A DNA stretch of 33,783 nt from Clostridia bacterium (GCA_016929655.1 JAFGIJ010000173.1:1-33783), one strand, 5' to 3'; positions 8,286-16,228 are shown, counted from the first letter of the stretch. Made by a program: numbers and translations. Notes: a model not told the origin generated them from the sequence alone.

Positions 8286-9426
8286 ATACAACAACACCAT
8301 TAATGACAGTTGCAATTACGCCAGTCCTTATCTCAAGCGGATTACCATCAAATACTGCAATATCTGCATCCTTGCCGGTTTCAAGGCTTCCAACCCGGTC
8401 TTCAATGCCCGTCACTTCAGCAGCATACAGTGATATAGCCCTGAGTGCTTCGAGCTCATCCATCCCCTCCTTGACTGCAACTCCTGCGCATAACGGCAGG
8501 TACTGTATCGGTATGACATGGTGGTCAGTCATAATAGCCGTTTTAACACCGTGCTTCTGAAGCAGTCCCGGATTTTTTATCGTACTGTTGGTCAATTCAA
8601 ATTTCGAGCGAAATGAAAGAAGCGGCCCAACAATAACAGGAATGTTTTCCTTTTTCAAAATATCTTTTATCAGGTAGCCTTCGGTACAGTGTTCAATGGT
8701 AAAATTGAGACCGAATTCCCTGCCTATTCTTATGGCTGTCAGAATATCATCTTCCCGGTGGGCATGAATTTTTACCAAAAGGCCGTCAAAGACCTGTGCC
8801 AGGGCTTCCTTCTTGAAATCTACCTTCTCCTTGTCCGCATCCGGCCTTTCACGGTATGCCTTAGCCTCCATAAGAGCTTCACGTAATATGGCAGCAGTTG
8901 CCATTCTTGTTGATGGTGATTTCTTCTGGCCGCTGTAAACACGTTTGGGGTTTTCACCAAAAGCCATTTTCATTGCGACAGGTTCTTTCAAGAGCATTTC
9001 TTCAATGCTGTTCCCGTAAGTTTTAAGTGCCGCAAATTGTCCTCCGATGACATTGGCACTTCCGGGGCCTGTAACAACTGTGGTTATTCCAGCTTTCATG
9101 GCATCCCCGAAGGACCTGTCTTTATAATATATCCCATCAATGGCTCTCATATGAGGGGTCACAGGATCCGTCATTTCATTTCCGTCCGCACCTTCAAAGC
9201 CTATGCCGTTTTCCCACATGCCCACGTGACAATGTGGATCAATGAAACCAGGCATAATGAAACCTCCGGCAGCATCAATGACCCTGTCACATTTTTCTTC
9301 AATTCCAGCCGGAAGTTCATCCATCTTCCCGACCTTCTTTATCTTATCGTCTTCAACCAGAACATAACCCATGAATCCATTTTGATCCTTCATTGTGTAT
9401 ACTTTTCCATTTTTAACCAGCAGCAT
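8275..9426 (-). CDS. Metal-dependent amidohydrolase (imidazolonepropionase/dihydroorotase-like superfamily)
   Basis: This 383-residue protein has the amidohydrolase layout: a short N-terminal beta domain (LVKNGKVYTM), the metal motif HCH at 65-67, His221 and His223, His246, and DHH at 301-303, then a C-terminal GSLETGKDADIAVFDG segment shared with urease-like hydrolases. The family cleaves C-N bonds in rings or amides. I cannot name the substrate, but the subgroup looks like the uncharacterised imidazolonepropionase-like amidohydrolases. It has a good promoter and ribosome site (GGAGG) and is the first gene of the tsaE-tsaB-rimI-uvrC operon. Its C-terminus overlaps tsaE. Confidence 0.9.
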   Translation of the reverse strand: MLLVKNGKVYTMKDQNGFMGYVLVEDDKIKKVGKMDELPAGIEEKCDRVIDAAGGFIMPGFIDPHCHVGMWENGIGFEGADGNEMTDPVTPHMRAIDGIYYKDRSFGDAMKAGITTVVTGPGSANVIGGQFAALKTYGNSIEEMLLKEPVAMKMAFGENPKRVYSGQKKSPSTRMATAAILREALMEAKAYRERPDADKEKVDFKKEALAQVFDGLLVKIHAHREDDILTAIRIGREFGLNFTIEHCTEGYLIKDILKKENIPVIVGPLLSFRSKFELTNSTIKNPGLLQKHGVKTAIMTDHHVIPIQYLPLCAGVAVKEGMDELEALRAISLYAAEVTGIEDRVGSLETGKDADIAVFDGNPLEIRTGVIATVINGVVVYEG

Positions 9427-9453
9427 AAAAATCCTCCGCTATTTAGTAAATAC

Positions 9454-9482
9454 ATTCTAACACTATTTTCTCCCCTGCCCAA
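9454..9482 (-). promoter_or_regulatory. Sigma-A promoter of the amidohydrolase-tsaEB-rimI-uvrC operon
   Basis: On the minus strand TTGGGC (9477-9482) and TAGAAT (9454-9459) are separated by exactly 17 bases and lie 28-56 bases before the start codon. The palindrome at 9496-9545 begins 13 bases upstream of the -35 box. Confidence 0.7.
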
Positions 9483-9495
9483 TATTTACATCAAC

Positions 9496-9545
9496 CCTAA
9501 TAATTCAGACAGACGTAAATATTTACGTCTGTCTGAATTATTAGG
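9496..9545. repeat. Perfect spacer-less 50-bp palindrome, copy 2
   Basis: This is identical over all 50 bases to 717-766, with CCTAATAATTCAG at one end and the exact reverse complement at the other. The flanking bases differ between copies, so the repeated unit is defined as exactly 50 bp. It lies between the rpsI terminator and the amidohydrolase promoter, the same relative position as copy 1. Confidence 0.95.
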
Positions 9546-9547
9546 AC

Positions 9548-9574
9548 AAAAAAAGACGCCTTTCGGCGTCTTTT
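9548..9574 (-). terminator. Rho-independent terminator after rpsI
   Basis: On the minus strand the stem AAAAGACGCC pairs with GGCGTCTTTT around a GAAA loop and is followed by a T-run. It starts a few bases past the rpsI stop. Confidence 0.93.
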
Positions 9575-9580
9575 GTGGTT

Positions 9581-9976
9581 TTATCTCTTTGAGAACTGAG
9601 GAGCTTTTCTTGCCTTTTTAAGACCGTATTTCTTTCTTTCTTTCATTCTTGGATCTCTGGTAAGGAATCCGGCTTTCTTGAGGTCGCCTCTGAGTCCTGG
9701 TTCTGATTCAAGGAGCGCCCTTGAAATACCATGTCTGATTGCACCGGCCTGGCCTGTGAATCCACCGCCCTTTACATTGACCAGAACATCAAAACGTCCG
9801 TCTGTCTTGGTCAATACAAGAGGCTGCCTTACAATAACCTTAAGGGTTTCAAGTCCAAAATATTCGTCAATTGACCTTTTGTTTATAGTTATCTGTCCTG
9901 TTCCCGGTACAAGCCTGACCCTTGCTATTGATTTCTTTCTTCTTCCGGTTCCGTAATACTGTACGCTGTTAGCCAT
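9581..9976 (-). CDS. rpsI: 30S ribosomal protein S9
   Basis: This 131-residue protein has the S9 signature: the N-terminal [16 protein letters not shown], the central [19 protein letters not shown] and the basic tail [12 protein letters not shown] that reaches the P-site tRNA. It lies 18 bases behind rplM, the near-universal L13-S9 pair, and has its own GGAGG ribosome site. A strong terminator ends the transcript. Confidence 0.99.
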   Translation of the reverse strand: MANSVQYYGTGRRKKSIARVRLVPGTGQITINKRSIDEYFGLETLKVIVRQPLVLTKTDGRFDVLVNVKGGGFTGQAGAIRHGISRALLESEPGLRGDLKKAGFLTRDPRMKERKKYGLKKARKAPQFSKR

Positions 9977-9994
9977 TTCTGCATCCTCCCTTCA

Positions 9995-10429
9995 CTACGA
10001 TTTGAGTTCAAGTACTTCGGGTTTCTGAGCTTCATGATTATGCTCTGAACCAGCGTAGACTTTTAACTTCTTGATCATTTGCCTTCCAAGGCTATTCTTC
10101 GGCAGCATTCCCTTTATAGCAGATGTTATGATTCTTTCGGGATGCTTCTGCATCATTTCCTTGTATGGGATTTCTTTAAGGTTTCCTATCCAACCAGTAT
10201 GATGTTTATATACTTTTTGGGTTTCCTTATTTCCCGTTACCTTTATTTTTTCGCAATTGATGATTATAACATAATCACCGGTGTCAGCATGAGGTGTGTA
10301 CTCCGGTTTGTTCTTGCCTTTGAGTATTGATGCTACCTGGCTTGCAAGTCTTCCCAGTGTCTGTCCGTCTGCGTCCACTACGTACCATTTTCTTTCAACG
10401 GTCTCGCTATTGGCCATTACAGTTTTCAT
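9995..10429 (-). CDS. rplM: 50S ribosomal protein L13
   Basis: This 144-residue protein starts [16 protein letters not shown], as usual for Firmicutes L13, and contains the conserved [10 protein letters not shown] and [12 protein letters not shown] segments. The ATG at 10429 is preferred over an upstream in-frame start because AAGGAGC lies eight bases ahead of it and the added upstream residues are not found in the family. It binds 23S rRNA early in 50S assembly. It is the first gene of the rplM-rpsI operon, with a near-consensus promoter about 60 bases upstream. Confidence 0.98.
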   Translation of the reverse strand: MKTVMANSETVERKWYVVDADGQTLGRLASQVASILKGKNKPEYTPHADTGDYVIIINCEKIKVTGNKETQKVYKHHTGWIGNLKEIPYKEMMQKHPERIITSAIKGMLPKNSLGRQMIKKLKVYAGSEHNHEAQKPEVLELKS

Positions 10430-10434
10430 TACTG

Positions 10435-10484
10435 AATGCTCCTTCCTTGTATATAAAATAATTCTATGCCTTTTAGTCAGCATT
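10435..10484 (-). promoter_or_regulatory. Possible rplM 5' leader structure covering the ribosome site
   Basis: The 5' end of the predicted rplM mRNA carries AATGCT (10479-10484), which can pair with AGCATT (10435-10440) at the Shine-Dalgarno. The resulting stem-loop would partly hide the ribosome site. L13 leaders are known in Firmicutes, but I cannot confirm a family match by eye. Confidence 0.3.
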
Positions 10485-10488
10485 GATT

Positions 10489-10517
10489 ATTCTAATACAA
10501 GCTCTTTGCTATGTCAA
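10489..10517 (-). promoter_or_regulatory. Strong sigma-A promoter of rplM-rpsI
   Basis: A perfect -35 TTGACA (10512-10517) and a -10 TAGAAT (10489-10494) are separated by 17 bases on the minus strand. This near-consensus arrangement fits a highly expressed ribosomal operon. Confidence 0.88.
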
Positions 10518-10564
10518 GCATAATTTGTGATTATTTCAGTATGCAATTTTGATGCTCTGTTTTT

Positions 10565-10611
10565 CGCCGTTTTTCGGCATTTTACACCCAAATACTCCGT
10601 CCCCATCCCAC
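10565..10611. repeat. Intergenic element with G-rich block and small hairpin
   Basis: Between the yfbR stop and the rplM promoter the minus strand reads GTGGGATGGGGACGG, followed by a GCCG-AAAAA-CGGC hairpin. The run of G triplets and quadruplets stands out in AT-rich DNA and resembles intergenic repeats that I recall next to REP-associated transposases in clostridia. Only one copy is visible here and no transposase is present. Confidence 0.3.
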
Positions 10612-10616
10612 TTTTA

Positions 10617-11192
10617 TCAACATTCATCAACATTCATACCATAAACTGGTATAAATTCCCTCATGAAATGTTCCACTTCCTCAAGTTCAAATCTGTCAAT
10701 GGCTTTTTTAAGTGTTTGTTTTGCAGTGGCGAAATCATCATTGCCTGCACGCTCTTCCTCCAGACATTTGATGTATGCGGAAATTTTATCAGCAGCCTTT
10801 ACTATCATCTTTTCTTCTGAATCCTTTATATACATATAATCATGATATGCATCCGTTAGTTCATCCGGCAGCATGCAGAGGATTCTTTTCTTTGCTTCTG
10901 ATTCAAGCGCCTTGTAAGCTTTCATTATTTCCGGATTCCCATATTTTACAGGAGTCGGCATATCTCCGGTTATTGCTTCATTTGCATCATGGAACAGTGC
11001 ACACATTGCTATTCTGTCCGCATTATAGTTCTTGCTGTAATACCTGTTCCCAATCAAAGCCAACCCATGGGCAACAACTGCAACGTCAAAACTATGTTCC
11101 TTCAGATTTTCATAACTGGTGTTTCTCATCAATCCCCAGCGCGTTATATATTTCATTCTATGAACGAATGCGTAGAAACCATTTTTACTCAT
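10617..11192 (-). CDS. 5'-deoxynucleotidase, YfbR-like HD-domain phosphohydrolase
   Basis: This 191-residue HD-domain enzyme has His33 (EHSFDV), His68-Asp69, Glu72 and Asp77 (LFHDANEAITGDMPTPVKY). As far as I recall these are the same numbers as in E. coli YfbR, which supports the ATG at 11192. That ATG follows GGGAGG by six bases, whereas an in-frame start ten codons earlier has no such site. YfbR removes phosphate from deoxynucleoside 5'-monophosphates with a divalent metal. It is transcribed divergently from the dGTPase-like gene, 76 bases away, suggesting joint control of deoxynucleotide pools. Confidence 0.93.
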   Translation of the reverse strand: MSKNGFYAFVHRMKYITRWGLMRNTSYENLKEHSFDVAVVAHGLALIGNRYYSKNYNADRIAMCALFHDANEAITGDMPTPVKYGNPEIMKAYKALESEAKKRILCMLPDELTDAYHDYMYIKDSEEKMIVKAADKISAYIKCLEEERAGNDDFATAKQTLKKAIDRFELEEVEHFMREFIPVYGMNVDEC

Positions 11193-11268
11193 GTGCGCCT
11201 CCCTTTGTAATAACCTGTCCAAAGATATATAATTATTATATCAAAAATCAAATCAGGCAGGTGGAATT

Positions 11269-12495
11269 ATGAAGGATTCATTCAGGAAACAAGCTTTGGT
11301 TCCGGGTAACCCAAAATATGAAACATCAATTGCCAGATACGGATCTCTGTCCGTTAAGAAGGATGATGTAAGGACACCCTTTGAAAGGGATTACACAAGA
11401 ATACTGCATTCAAGGGCTTACAGTCGTTTGAAACATAAGACCCAGGTTTTCTTTGCCACAACCAATGACCATATCTGCACAAGGATAGAGCACGTAAATC
11501 ATGTTTCATCGATTTCGGTGGCCATTTGCAAGCATCTCGGTCTGAATGAAGAGCTTGCCCTGGCGATTGCAACAGGACACGACCTTGGACATGCCCCATT
11601 CGGTCACTCCGGAGAAAAATATATAAGTCAATTAACCAATGAATATCTTGGTCAGAGCTTCATTCACGAAAAGAACAGCCTTAGGTTCATAGACAATTAT
11701 GAAACACTGCAAAACTCAAGGGGGTTTGAGCAAAACCTCAACCTGACCTATGCTGTAAGAGACGGGATAATCTGTCATTGCGGAGAAGTTGAAGATGACA
11801 TTCTTTTCCCACGTAATACATATGTAAAACTGGAGGAAATAGAGCAACCCAACCAGTTCTCACCTTATACCTGGGAAGGCTGCGTGGTAAAAATTGCCGA
11901 CAATATTGCCTATGTGGGAAGAGACATAGAAGATGCTCTGCGTCTTCATATACTGGATGGTGTACACGAAAAACTCCTTGAAGAAATGCTCAAGGATTAT
12001 GCTGATATAGATGTGAGTAAAACTAACAACACCTCCATGATATATCATCTTGTAACTGACCTATGTGAGCAAAGTACACCTGACAGAGGTATGCGTTATT
12101 CAGACGATCATCTGAAATTCCTAAGGGAAATAAAGGATTTCAATTACAAATACATCTATGATAATGAGCGCCTTGTTATTTTTCATGACTATGCAAAGCT
12201 TATTCTGGATTCCATTTTTAAAGTTCTTTATAAAATGTACCGGAGCAATGACACAATAAGTTATATAAGGGACCACTATCTGAGTATTTATCCTGAATTG
12301 TGCAGTACCTTCATTTCAAAGCTTGAGAAATTTTCAGACCTGGGAGGAATCGTTGAAAGAAATTCAATGTACCAGAACAGGGTGATTTATGCTCTGGGAA
12401 ACGAAGTGGATTATATAATGGCAATCATTGATTATCTTTCTTCAATGACAGATTACTTTGCCATAAAGATATTTGATGAGCTTACTACTTTCTAG
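11269..12495 (+). CDS. dgt: dGTPase-like deoxynucleotide triphosphohydrolase
   Basis: This 408-residue HD-domain protein shows the dNTP triphosphohydrolase signature: RILHSRAYSRLKHKTQV (44-60), His75 in RIEHVNH, His104-Asp105 in GHDLGHAPFGHSGE and a later KIADNIAYVGRDIEDA segment. Enzymes of this family split dNTPs into deoxynucleoside and triphosphate. Base specificity cannot be read from the sequence. The start follows AGGTGG. It is the only plus-strand gene between the two long minus-strand blocks and converges on the PMT gene 36 bases away. Related enzymes can limit phage replication, but nothing here shows a defence role. Confidence 0.92.
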   Translation: MKDSFRKQALVPGNPKYETSIARYGSLSVKKDDVRTPFERDYTRILHSRAYSRLKHKTQVFFATTNDHICTRIEHVNHVSSISVAICKHLGLNEELALAIATGHDLGHAPFGHSGEKYISQLTNEYLGQSFIHEKNSLRFIDNYETLQNSRGFEQNLNLTYAVRDGIICHCGEVEDDILFPRNTYVKLEEIEQPNQFSPYTWEGCVVKIADNIAYVGRDIEDALRLHILDGVHEKLLEEMLKDYADIDVSKTNNTSMIYHLVTDLCEQSTPDRGMRYSDDHLKFLREIKDFNYKYIYDNERLVIFHDYAKLILDSIFKVLYKMYRSNDTISYIRDHYLSIYPELCSTFISKLEKFSDLGGIVERNSMYQNRVIYALGNEVDYIMAIIDYLSSMTDYFAIKIFDELTTF

Positions 12496-12546
12496 AAAAG
12501 CCAATTACTTTCCGGAAAAACCAATTGCATTCTAGAAAAACCATGA
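12487..12546. repeat. Three tandem 20-bp units spanning both convergent stop codons
   Basis: Units at 12487-12506, 12507-12526 and 12527-12546 share the pattern ACTTTCTAGAAAAACCAATT with a few changes. Each has a 10-bp or shorter palindrome (TTTCTAGAAA or TTTCCGGAAA). The stop TAG of the dGTPase gene lies in unit 1, and the minus-strand TAG of the mannosyltransferase lies in unit 3. Confidence 0.8.
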
Positions 12547-14295
12547 TGGCAGCCATCTGAGACTTTCAGTGTACCATTCCGGAACAATGATTCCGCTGAG
12601 GGATGGATAAAATCCGATGAACAGTAAAACTACAATGCCAAGAAAAATGTATATACCTTTTCGCGCATTCCTGTATTTATCCAAAAGGTGTTCGAATATG
12701 TAGGAAATTGATAATATCAGAAAAGGAATACATGCAAAGTAGTGATATAGGAATGTTATTTTCCTTGGACTGAATGCCCATGGAATAAGTATTGCAAGAT
12801 ACCCTGCAAATATAATGAATACCCGTTTATCTTTCTTTGTAATTGCAACCCATATGGTCCAGAACAACGTAACAAGACCGCCCCACCAAACTGCAGGATT
12901 TCCGAATGAAGCTATGCTTCCCCATTTTCCATCTTCAAGAACCGGTGACAGGTAATAATAAACAGGTTTTACCATGAAGGGCCATTGCCACCAGACTGAT
13001 GCGAATGGGTGTTCACTGGTTACTCCGCTGTGATAATTGTACATATGCTTCTGACTAGCGAGCAAATCTTTGAACCATCCCGCTGTGCCTGTTGCATTGA
13101 AGTATGGGATATACGAAATGGTGTAAATTACAACAGGTATTATTATAAAGAAAATGACACACATTCCCATGGTTCCCCATATATATTTGGTTTTAAAAAG
13201 CCGGACATCCATTTTTCCTTTTTTATAATCCCTGAATTCAAGTATCCTTGAAAGGAAGAAAAGAAACGCAAGGCCCGCTCCTGCAAAAATACCTATCCAT
13301 TTTACTGAAATGCCTAGCCCAAAGAATATTCCTGATAACAGGAGTGGTATCTGGGATTTTAAAAATCCTTTTTCATAGGATTTGGTTGAAAAATACTTAT
13401 ACATGAACATATATGACACAATGATGAAGAATACAAGGAACCCATCAACGGTTCCTATCCTTGTCTGAACAAAGTGCATGAAGTCAAACATCATTAAGAA
13501 TGCAGTTGTAAAAGCCAGGAAGGTGTTTCCAAAAACCCATTTGCCGAATATATACATGAGAGGAATCATTAATATTCCAAAAAGTGTTCCCATGAACCTC
13601 CATGCAAAGGCATTGACTCCGAAAATTTCATATGAAATCATTATCAGTGTCTTTCCAAGAGGTGGGTGAGTGTTTTCGAAGGGTTCCATTCCCTCCATGT
13701 ACTCAAATGCCGTCCTTGGAAAGTATATTTCATCAAAATATGTGCTATTCATGAAAGATGGTGTATAAACCGCCTGGTCCTGTTCGTCAAACAGTTTTTC
13801 CATTCCCTGTGATTCTTTGTCAAGTGGTTCCAGTCTGTCGATGGCAATGGGAGTTTCATTTTCACCACTGTAAAAAGCAACCTCAAGGATTTCACCTTTG
13901 ACACCGCTTATATTGCTGTCAGGATCATAGTATTTTCCTGTAGTCAGTCTAACAGCAGATGTTGTTGCCTCAACTTCCTTGTGAAGCCATTTGAATACCC
14001 TGTTATCCGGTTTTTCCAGGGAACAAAGTTCGACGAATCTGTTGTTTTCGTCGAGATATTCGACATCCAGCTGTCCGGCGCTGTACCAGTCATCACCGAT
14101 GCCGATATAATAGGTAATCCAGTCAATGCTGCTTTCTTCCTCAAAATAAACAATGATGCTTCTGCGTTCAGAATCCGGAGTATAGCCTTCTTCCGGAGCT
14201 GACATGGATCCCAGGTTTATAAATGCTATGATTGCATAAATGACAGTCATTGCCAGGACAACGAGATAATCCTTTTTGCGCATCCTGTAATCCAT
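12532..14295 (-). CDS. PMT-type (GT39) polyprenyl-phosphate-mannose protein mannosyltransferase
   Basis: This 587-residue polytopic membrane protein has the protein O-mannosyltransferase hallmarks: an acidic Asp188-Glu189 pair in FDEIYFPRTA, the HPPLGK segment at 210-215, and about ten hydrophobic spans. The family moves a sugar, usually mannose, from a polyprenyl-phosphate carrier to Ser or Thr of exported proteins. An extra domain of about 130 residues lies between TM1 (9-28) and the catalytic loop. It is hydrophilic, beta-rich and ends VEATTSAVRLTTG, resembling discoidin-like sugar-binding folds. The gene follows the YgjP-like gene by 71 bases without an obvious terminator between. The ribosome site, GGGGGT, is weak. 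Substrates are unknown. Confidence 0.87.
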   Translation of the reverse strand: MDYRMRKKDYLVVLAMTVIYAIIAFINLGSMSAPEEGYTPDSERRSIIVYFEEESSIDWITYYIGIGDDWYSAGQLDVEYLDENNRFVELCSLEKPDNRVFKWLHKEVEATTSAVRLTTGKYYDPDSNISGVKGEILEVAFYSGENETPIAIDRLEPLDKESQGMEKLFDEQDQAVYTPSFMNSTYFDEIYFPRTAFEYMEGMEPFENTHPPLGKTLIMISYEIFGVNAFAWRFMGTLFGILMIPLMYIFGKWVFGNTFLAFTTAFLMMFDFMHFVQTRIGTVDGFLVFFIIVSYMFMYKYFSTKSYEKGFLKSQIPLLLSGIFFGLGISVKWIGIFAGAGLAFLFFLSRILEFRDYKKGKMDVRLFKTKYIWGTMGMCVIFFIIIPVVIYTISYIPYFNATGTAGWFKDLLASQKHMYNYHSGVTSEHPFASVWWQWPFMVKPVYYYLSPVLEDGKWGSIASFGNPAVWWGGLVTLFWTIWVAITKKDKRVFIIFAGYLAILIPWAFSPRKITFLYHYFACIPFLILSISYIFEHLLDKYRNARKGIYIFLGIVVLLFIGFYPSLSGIIVPEWYTESLRWLPSWFF

Positions 14296-14332
14296 TGTTT
14301 ACCCCCGTTTGATTTATTCTTTCCACTTGATT

Positions 14333-14353
14333 TTATATAAGGTACTGTGCCAT
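14333..14353 (-). other. Possible six-codon mini-ORF with a strong ribosome site
   Basis: Directly after the YgjP-like stop codon, AGGAGG is followed seven bases later by ATG and the codons for M-A-Q-Y-L-I, then TAA. The site is better than that of the following PMT gene. It could be a leader peptide that affects PMT expression, or chance. Confidence 0.25.
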
Positions 14354-14366
14354 TGCAAGACCTCCT

Positions 14367-15050
14367 CTAAATCAGCAGAAGATATTCATGGTCCCTGAGC
14401 CATTTTTTCTCAGCCCTATAGTCAGGAAACACCTTTTCAAGACAATTGTAAAACCTTTTTGAGTGATCCATATGCTTTAGATGGCAAATCTCATGCCAAA
14501 GCACATATTCGATGGCAGAGGGTCTGCACATGGATATCCTTGAGTTTATATTTATGTTCCGCTTTGTATTGCAGCTTCCCCATATTCTTCTCTGTCTTCG
14601 AATCTTGAATGTACAGTTCGGAATGGCGGATTTGTTTTTTTCTATGAACTCCTTTACAAATCCATGGCTTTGCTGTCTGTACCATTCATCAAGATCATCT
14701 GATGTAAACCCCATGGGAACTATAATCCTATCCCGGAGGACAATCATGGAGGATCCTGATACTTCCAGTGTTCTCGGCGTTCCCGAATAATATAAAATCC
14801 TTCCGGGAGTCATTCCTGAGCCAGCTCCAGCCCCGGCAGAAGCTTCCATCAGTTTGATTCGTTTTTTTATCCAGTTTTCTTTTGCTTCAATGAACTCCTT
14901 GAGTCTGGATTCGGGAAGTCCGACAGGTGCCTTGAAATACAGTTCCCCTGCAGATTTTACTGCAAGGGATATTGTTTTTCTTCTTTGATATTCTACTATA
15001 ACTGAGAGTGTTCTGCCATCAAGGATGACATCAGGTATTCTACGCTTCAA
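14367..15050 (-). CDS. YgjP-like (DUF45) zinc metallopeptidase
   Basis: The C-terminal half holds the zinc site HEICHLKHMDHS, with HExxH at residues 186-190 and a likely third ligand His196, and the preceding RRIWGSCN segment typical of YgjP/DUF45 proteins. I use a TTG start at 15050, giving 227 residues. An AGGAAG site lies just before it, and the start overlaps the nagA stop by 11 bases. A longer frame to 15119 would bury about 80 bases in nagA and add residues unlike the family. Family functions are poorly known. A cytoplasmic peptidase role is inferred. A Gly/Ala linker lies near residues 70-78. Confidence 0.87.
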   Translation of the reverse strand: MKRRIPDVILDGRTLSVIVEYQRRKTISLAVKSAGELYFKAPVGLPESRLKEFIEAKENWIKKRIKLMEASAGAGAGSGMTPGRILYYSGTPRTLEVSGSSMIVLRDRIIVPMGFTSDDLDEWYRQQSHGFVKEFIEKNKSAIPNCTFKIRRQRRIWGSCNTKRNININSRISMCRPSAIEYVLWHEICHLKHMDHSKRFYNCLEKVFPDYRAEKKWLRDHEYLLLI

Positions 15051-16218
15051 ATATCTTCCTGCCTCCGACAATGGTAATACTGATATTAAAATTATCGTCA
15101 AAAATGACCATGTCCGCATATTTACCGGTACTCAGTGAACCTGCCCGGTCGTATACATTCATGATTCTGGCAGGGGAAGCAGTCAGCATTTCAACTGCTC
15201 TTTCAACCGGAACACCAGCCATGCCCACCATTGTTTTTATCAGCCTGTCTGCAGTTGCGACACTGCCTGCAAAAGCACTTCTGTCGGGAAGTTTGGCAAC
15301 TCCATCCTCCACAATTGCCTTTATACCTGTTTCCCTGTCTCCGACGATTGTCTCAATGGATGGATCCCCGGCTGCCCTGACCGAATCAGTTACCAGTGCT
15401 ATCCTTGAGATTGATTTATTCTGACATATCAATTTCAAAAGACTTGCCGGAAGATGATGTCCGTCAGCTATTATTTCCACATTCATTCCGTCTATCAAAA
15501 AAGCACTTTCAACTACTCCTGCTACCCTATATGCATTTATTCTTCTCATAATCGAGCATCCGGAATATAGATGTGTTATTAATTCAAAACCATTTTCATA
15601 TGCTTCCAGGACCTGTTCATATGTTGCATTTGAATGTCCTATTGCAGGGAGTATTCCCCTGGCTTTAAGCTCAGCCGCAAATTCATATGCGCCTGGAAGT
15701 TCCGGTGCCAGACTCCACCTTACAATCCTGTCAGTCATCTGAAGTATCTCAAGATATTCTTCTCTTACAGGAGGTCTTACATATCTGGGATCCTGTGCAC
15801 CTCTTTGTTCCATGGCAAAATACGGGCCCTCAAGATGAAGACCTGGCATTCTTGCTCCACCGGTTCCACCTGCTGGAATTGATTCAAAATTTTTAATGGC
15901 AGTTTTCAGAACATCAAACTTACTTGATGTGAGGGTTGGAAAAATCATGGTAGTTCCATATCTTGCATGAGTCTTTGAAATTTTATCAAAAACATTTGGG
16001 TCATTATCCATGAAATCAACACCACCACCTCCATGTGAGTGGATGTCTATGAATCCCGGAGCTACGTAATTTCCTCCTGCATCCAGAATTTCATATCCCG
16101 AATCATCAGTTCTTTCCCCAACTCCTGAAATTATGCCATTTTCAAAAACAACCTCGGCATTTTCAAGAATTCGATATGGGGTTATTATCCTGCCGTTTAC
16201 AACCTTTGATTTACTCAT
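15040..16218 (-). CDS. nagA: N-acetylglucosamine-6-phosphate deacetylase
   Basis: This 392-residue amidohydrolase removes acetate from GlcNAc-6-phosphate to give glucosamine-6-phosphate, the first committed step of amino-sugar use and cell-wall recycling. Visible motifs are HSHGGGG (60-66), HLEGPYF with Glu130, GHSNATYE with His195, THLYSG with His216, and VTDSVRAAG with Asp278. The ATG at 16218 follows AAGGAG by seven bases. An in-frame start 13 codons upstream lacks this. It lies ten bases behind the binding-lipoprotein gene. nagB is not in this window. Confidence 0.96.
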   Translation of the reverse strand: MSKSKVVNGRIITPYRILENAEVVFENGIISGVGERTDDSGYEILDAGGNYVAPGFIDIHSHGGGGVDFMDNDPNVFDKISKTHARYGTTMIFPTLTSSKFDVLKTAIKNFESIPAGGTGGARMPGLHLEGPYFAMEQRGAQDPRYVRPPVREEYLEILQMTDRIVRWSLAPELPGAYEFAAELKARGILPAIGHSNATYEQVLEAYENGFELITHLYSGCSIMRRINAYRVAGVVESAFLIDGMNVEIIADGHHLPASLLKLICQNKSISRIALVTDSVRAAGDPSIETIVGDRETGIKAIVEDGVAKLPDRSAFAGSVATADRLIKTMVGMAGVPVERAVEMLTASPARIMNVYDRAGSLSTGKYADMVIFDDNFNISITIVGGRKIFEA

Positions 16219-16228
16219 AACTGACTCC

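Noticed and set aside
9037-9621. Plus-strand reading frame of 194 codons
   Set aside because: It runs antisense through the amidohydrolase start, the palindrome and the rpsI terminator; no ribosome site or family signal.
15051-15119. Upstream extension of the YgjP-like protein
   Set aside because: It overlaps nagA deeply, is unlike the family and lacks the ribosome site seen before the TTG at 15050.
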